Of a stretch of 64,000 bases of DNA, positions 61,083 through 64,000 are shown piece by piece. A program made the position numbers and the translations under genes. The notes beneath the pieces were generated by a model. That model was given only the letters and a program-made list of their open reading frames with translations, did not search any database and had not been told where the DNA came from. The stretch comes from Halobaculum rubrum (GTDB taxonomy: Archaea > Halobacteriota > Halobacteria > Halobacteriales > Haloferacaceae), in assembly GCF_019880225.1 (NCBI RefSeq), contig NZ_CP082285.1, positions 29,699 to 93,698 of the forward strand, written 5' to 3'. Positions within the stretch are counted from its first letter, which is position 1. Every line of letters begins with the position of its first letter.

Positions 61083-61770
61083 ACTCCTGGGTTTTCCCGT
61101 ACACGCGGAGCACGCCGTCCTCGAGGTCGACGTCGCGCCACCGGAGGCCGCTACGGCGCTCATTCTGGGGGTCACGGAACAGCTCGGCGCCGCGAGCGCC
61201 GGAGTACGCGAGGACAGCGACGAGCGCACGGTCCCGAGTTGCTCGATCTGCTTCGAGCCAACCGTGATCGAGCGCGTCCTCAGTGCGCCAGTCCAACCAC
61301 CGGACGATATCGTCGCGCGTCGACGGGCTCCAGAACTGCTGGCGATCGTCGTCGCGAACGCCGACGGAGCGGTCGGGGAGCCCGTCGCTCGCGACCGCCG
61401 ACTTCGCCGGATTCGACTCCAGGGCGTCACGTTCGACGAGGAACGTGCAAAAGGAGCGGACGAGCGCATAGTACTGGTGGGCTGTGCGGCCGGTGATGCC
61501 GGTGGTGGGATCGTCTTCGCGTGCCCACGCTCGCCGAGCGAGGTGGTCGGCAAATTGCTCGAGCTGGCGTTGGCCGAGATCCCGAACCTGATCAGCGCCC
61601 CGCCGCTGCGCTCGCTCGACGAAGTCGCCAACCACACGCTCGACCTCCCCCCGGTGACGTCCGGAATCTCCTTTGCTCACGTTGGCGACGAACGCCTCGA
61701 GGGCGTCAGGTAGCGGTGTGGAAGGGCGAACGCGGCCTGTGAACCCCTGTTGTTCGTCTCCGGTATCCAT
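60607..61770 (-). CDS. Tyrosine recombinase (XerC-like integrase)
   Basis: 387 residues from the ATG at 61770. An N-terminal SAM-like DNA-binding domain (LGQRQLEQFADHLARRAW, AHQYYALVRSFCTFLVER) is followed by the catalytic domain with Arg in LAYSGARGAELFRD, Lys near YGKTQEW, H-x-x-R in LPHGARRGLGDEL, and LRHQSVETTHASY holding the second His and the Tyr nucleophile. All catalytic residues are present, so it should be active in integration or excision. A 36-bp dyad lies 32 nt upstream. A truncated copy at 57071 suggests past rearrangement. Confidence 0.85.
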   Translation of the reverse strand: MDTGDEQQGFTGRVRPSTPLPDALEAFVANVSKGDSGRHRGEVERVVGDFVERAQRRGADQVRDLGQRQLEQFADHLARRAWAREDDPTTGITGRTAHQYYALVRSFCTFLVERDALESNPAKSAVASDGLPDRSVGVRDDDRQQFWSPSTRDDIVRWLDWRTEDALDHGWLEADRATRDRALVAVLAYSGARGAELFRDPQNERRSGLRWRDVDLEDGVLRVYGKTQEWQQSPLLEPGVERLRAHRRRQDPPTEEWPVFPTGHLPSLYEVVRDADVVDEEPTKSTVWPLLREHDLVPPALSTAGARSLLKRLSAESGITQDGEPLLPHGARRGLGDELYDTSAELAQEVLRHQSVETTHASYRDDDIERLRDAAEDALSGTSSGNR

Positions 61771-61801
61771 GTGACTCACCCGAGGGCGCGGGGGTACTAG
61801 A

Positions 61802-61837
61802 ATCCACTTGTGCTTACTGGCGTAAGCTAGAGTGGAT
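61802..61837. promoter_or_regulatory. 36-bp dyad upstream of the recombinase
   Basis: Arms ATCCACT-N3-GCTTAC and GTAAGC-N3-AGTGGAT around a central TGGC: 13 of 16 arm pairs are complementary, with symmetric 3-nt interruptions. It begins 32 nt before the recombinase ATG. It is either an operator or the core recombination (att) site. Confidence 0.45.
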
Positions 61838-62074
61838 CAAGCAGAATCGTAATCTGATGCAATTAGCCTTCATACCCCCGAATTCGACCGATATATCGGA
61901 ATCCGCCCTCGTATAAATCGTATATTGCGATAGAAATTCTCTTCTGTGCCAAATCAGCGGTCATCGAAAAATAGAGTACATAATAAATAATTCAGTTGTA
62001 GTTTCCATAGATTCTGCTTATTTTGTTCTCAGCAGAGCCGAATGTTTACAACCCACATTGCCTTGAACCAGAAT

Positions 62075-63883
62075 ATGGCTGAGTTGTCACGTCGGTCTCT
62101 CTTATCGACATCGGGCATTCTCACTGCGAGCTTACTCGCAGGCTGTGGACAGCCCTCAACCAACAACAGCGATGAAACCAGCGTACAAACAGAAGCGGAA
62201 ACTACGAAATCAACCGCCAGATCGGCAACTGCGGCGGATACGGCCGCAACCATCGAAGCGACTCTCGATCAAACGGACCTCGTTCACGGAGAGTCTATTA
62301 CGGTCACAATCGACATCGAGAACACTGAAGACGAAGAGTTCGCGCAGACGCTTTCGGTGTCTGTCGGTGGTCACCAATTGAAATCGCAGAGTGTGTCGCT
62401 CAGTCCCGGTGAAACAACCCAAGTCGAATTAACAGCGACACCACCGGACACGGGCACACAAACAGTCGCAGTTGGCGACCGAGAAATTGGGACGGTCGTC
62501 GTTCGAGCCGCCAAGCCAGACACCGTTCGAGATGTCGGTGCGCACTATTATCCGTGGTATGGAGCGCCGTTACACAGCTGGAACGATGGTGAGTGGAGTT
62601 TAGAGTCGCCGTCGACACCCGTTCTGGGGAACTACAATTCCACCGACCCAGACGTCATTGAACAGCACATCGACTGGTGTCGCCAAGCCGGCATCTCATG
62701 GCTCAACGTTTCTTGGTGGGGACGACACAGAAGTCACGACAACCGCCTGCAGCAGGATATCCTTGAGCATCCTCGTGCCGACGAGCTTGAGTGGTCGATT
62801 CTATATGAAACAACTGGTCGATTGGGTTCTGAGCCTGTCGAATTCGATGATAACGTTATTCAAAGCGAATTTGCTGACGATCTCAGTTATCTCGCTGAGA
62901 CGTATTTCCAGAGAGACGCGTACAAGCACATCGACGGTCGGCCAGTATTGTATATCTGGGTGGCGCAGAACCTTCGTGGGGACGTTCGGGGCGCCTATGA
63001 AGCAGCGGTTGAGGCTGCCGGTGTACGACCGTACCTCATCGTGGACATCCCAACACAGTCCGGAGTCAACGCATCTCCGATCGTCGAGGTCGCGGACGCA
63101 GTCACGACATACAGTGTGTACGACCCACAAAATCCCACTGTTGACGCGTTCGTTGAGGCCGCACAATCATCATACCGGTCATGGTATCGAGCGGCAGAAT
63201 ACGTCGATGTTGACGTAATTCCGACTGCGGTTCCTGGGTTCGATGACACCGAGATTACTCACGTCCAGCGAGACAACGAACCGGTACAATCGACACCGGA
63301 GATCTACGAGCAGACGGCAAATGCAGCCCGCCGATACGCTGATGGCCCAATCCTTGTTACCTCATTCAATGAATGGTATGAAGACACACAGATTGAGCCG
63401 AGTGAGGAACACGGGACCGCGTACTTAGATATTACAGCGAATGCCCTTGCCACCGAAGAGCGTGAGGAACCGACATTTGATGGCGAGACATTCACAGTAT
63501 CCTTTGATCGAACTGTTTCAGAGTCAGCGATGAATCCTGACGTTGAGAACGGGCGTCAGCTCACGTTCATGCTTCAGCAGTTGACTATCCGGAACGCAAA
63601 TGGTCAAGCAGAGCTCGATGCCGACATTGGAACTGGTGTCGACGAAGTTGCGTTCATTTTGGGGTCGTACGGACCCGAACAGTCCGATGATAACACATGG
63701 CAGTGGCTCGGTGGGGGCTCTGAAACTGTAATCAGCGTTCCCTCACTGCCGGAGTCTGGCCAGGTCGAACTTACAGGACAGGGAGCAGGTGAAATGCCCA
63801 TCACACTGAAGATCGACGGCCAGCGCATGGATACCACGACAATCACAGACCAGTTTGACACGTACACGCTATCAATAAACTAG
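62075..63883 (+). CDS. Tat lipoprotein with CARDB-like and GH99-like domains
   Basis: 602 residues from the ATG at 62075; an ATG 33 nt earlier is possible. The Tat signal ELSRRSLLSTSG has a lipobox at LLAGCG. Residues 60-150 form a CARDB-like Ig fold (VHGESITVTIDIEN, LSPGETTQVELTATPP). The main domain starts DVGAHYYPWYGAPLHSW, contains WCRQAGISWLNVSWWGRH and VLYIWVAQ, and ends VTSFNEWYEDTQIEP, as in GH99/GH71-like endo-acting glycosidases. A C-terminal beta-sandwich follows. It probably acts on cell-surface glycans. The substrate is unknown. Confidence 0.8.
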   Translation: MAELSRRSLLSTSGILTASLLAGCGQPSTNNSDETSVQTEAETTKSTARSATAADTAATIEATLDQTDLVHGESITVTIDIENTEDEEFAQTLSVSVGGHQLKSQSVSLSPGETTQVELTATPPDTGTQTVAVGDREIGTVVVRAAKPDTVRDVGAHYYPWYGAPLHSWNDGEWSLESPSTPVLGNYNSTDPDVIEQHIDWCRQAGISWLNVSWWGRHRSHDNRLQQDILEHPRADELEWSILYETTGRLGSEPVEFDDNVIQSEFADDLSYLAETYFQRDAYKHIDGRPVLYIWVAQNLRGDVRGAYEAAVEAAGVRPYLIVDIPTQSGVNASPIVEVADAVTTYSVYDPQNPTVDAFVEAAQSSYRSWYRAAEYVDVDVIPTAVPGFDDTEITHVQRDNEPVQSTPEIYEQTANAARRYADGPILVTSFNEWYEDTQIEPSEEHGTAYLDITANALATEEREEPTFDGETFTVSFDRTVSESAMNPDVENGRQLTFMLQQLTIRNANGQAELDADIGTGVDEVAFILGSYGPEQSDDNTWQWLGGGSETVISVPSLPESGQVELTGQGAGEMPITLKIDGQRMDTTTITDQFDTYTLSIN

Positions 63884-63945
63884 CGCTGGCTTCGAAAGGC
63901 CGAACTGACGAGGAGCATAGACCATCTACCCCGCGAGATATCCAG

Positions 63946-63977
63946 TCTAGTTAGGCTAATTAGTTAGCCTAACTAGA
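63946..63977. repeat. 14-bp perfect inverted repeat with 4-nt loop
   Basis: TCTAGTTAGGCTAA - TTAG - TTAGCCTAACTAGA at 63946-63959 and 63964-63977. It lies 63 nt after the GH99-like gene. With no U-tract it is not a typical terminator. It may be a regulator site or a transposon end. Confidence 0.45.
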
Positions 63978-64000
63978 TAGACCGTTGGACGCGTCTGTCT

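Noticed and set aside
1..64000. CRISPR arrays, tRNA or rRNA genes
   Set aside because: No regularly spaced repeats, cloverleaf-like sequence or rRNA signature was recognised by reading; a covariance-model search was not possible.

Overview
The window is from a haloarchaeon. Nearly every protein is rich in Asp and Glu, most of the DNA is GC-rich with GC at third codon positions, and secreted proteins carry Tat twin-arginine signals with lipoboxes or a PGF-CTERM-like tail. Several families are typical of Halobacteria. No rRNA, tRNA or CRISPR array was seen. Mobile-element ends, a primase-like Rep gene, tyrosine recombinases, duplicated segments and broken genes suggest a plasmid, megaplasmid or genomic island.

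Left part (1-12.5 kb): an HNH endonuclease cut by the window edge; a broken gene; then a leftward cassette of a RadA/RecA-like protein without a P-loop, a small coiled-coil protein, a winged-helix protein, a PemK-like toxin and a divergent family B DNA polymerase. This resembles bacterial ImuA/polymerase mutagenesis cassettes. It is split by a 2.28-kb element with IS6-like ends, a perfect 8-bp target duplication and one cargo lipoprotein gene. Next come small zinc and membrane proteins and an iteron-like cluster.

Centre-left (12.5-29 kb): a TOPRIM primase-like Rep gene with an N-terminal frameshift, tandem 62-residue membrane proteins, and a candidate defence island. The island has a P-loop ATPase with helix-hairpin-helix repeats, divergent from a coiled-coil PD-(D/E)XK protein, a UPF1-like helicase, a zinc-finger vWA protein and a beta-CASP-like metallo-hydrolase.

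Centre (30-51 kb) is the most unusual part. It has a Vps4-like AAA ATPase with a coiled-coil partner, a membrane GTPase operon, three integral-membrane M48 metalloproteases, two pairs of paralogous small proteins, a PLP aminotransferase, a class II lysyl-tRNA synthetase, a GIY-YIG-like protein, a calcineurin-like phosphoesterase, and a translationally coupled SpeD / CxxCxxCC / SpeE trio. A palindrome, CTACA-N5-TGTAG, lies about 42-46 nt upstream of several of these start codons. I infer that it ties the scattered transcription units into one regulon, which would be an undescribed membrane-associated system that may remodel membranes or respond to stress or phage.

Right part (51-64 kb): a winged-helix protein, a secreted ComEC-like hydrolase with its DUF3006 partner, a second copy of a 775-bp segment holding a start-less TFB core and a partner gene, a three-gene HNH operon of lower GC, a full tyrosine recombinase and a truncated copy (527-bp direct repeats), and two large secreted TIM-barrel/GH99-like proteins.
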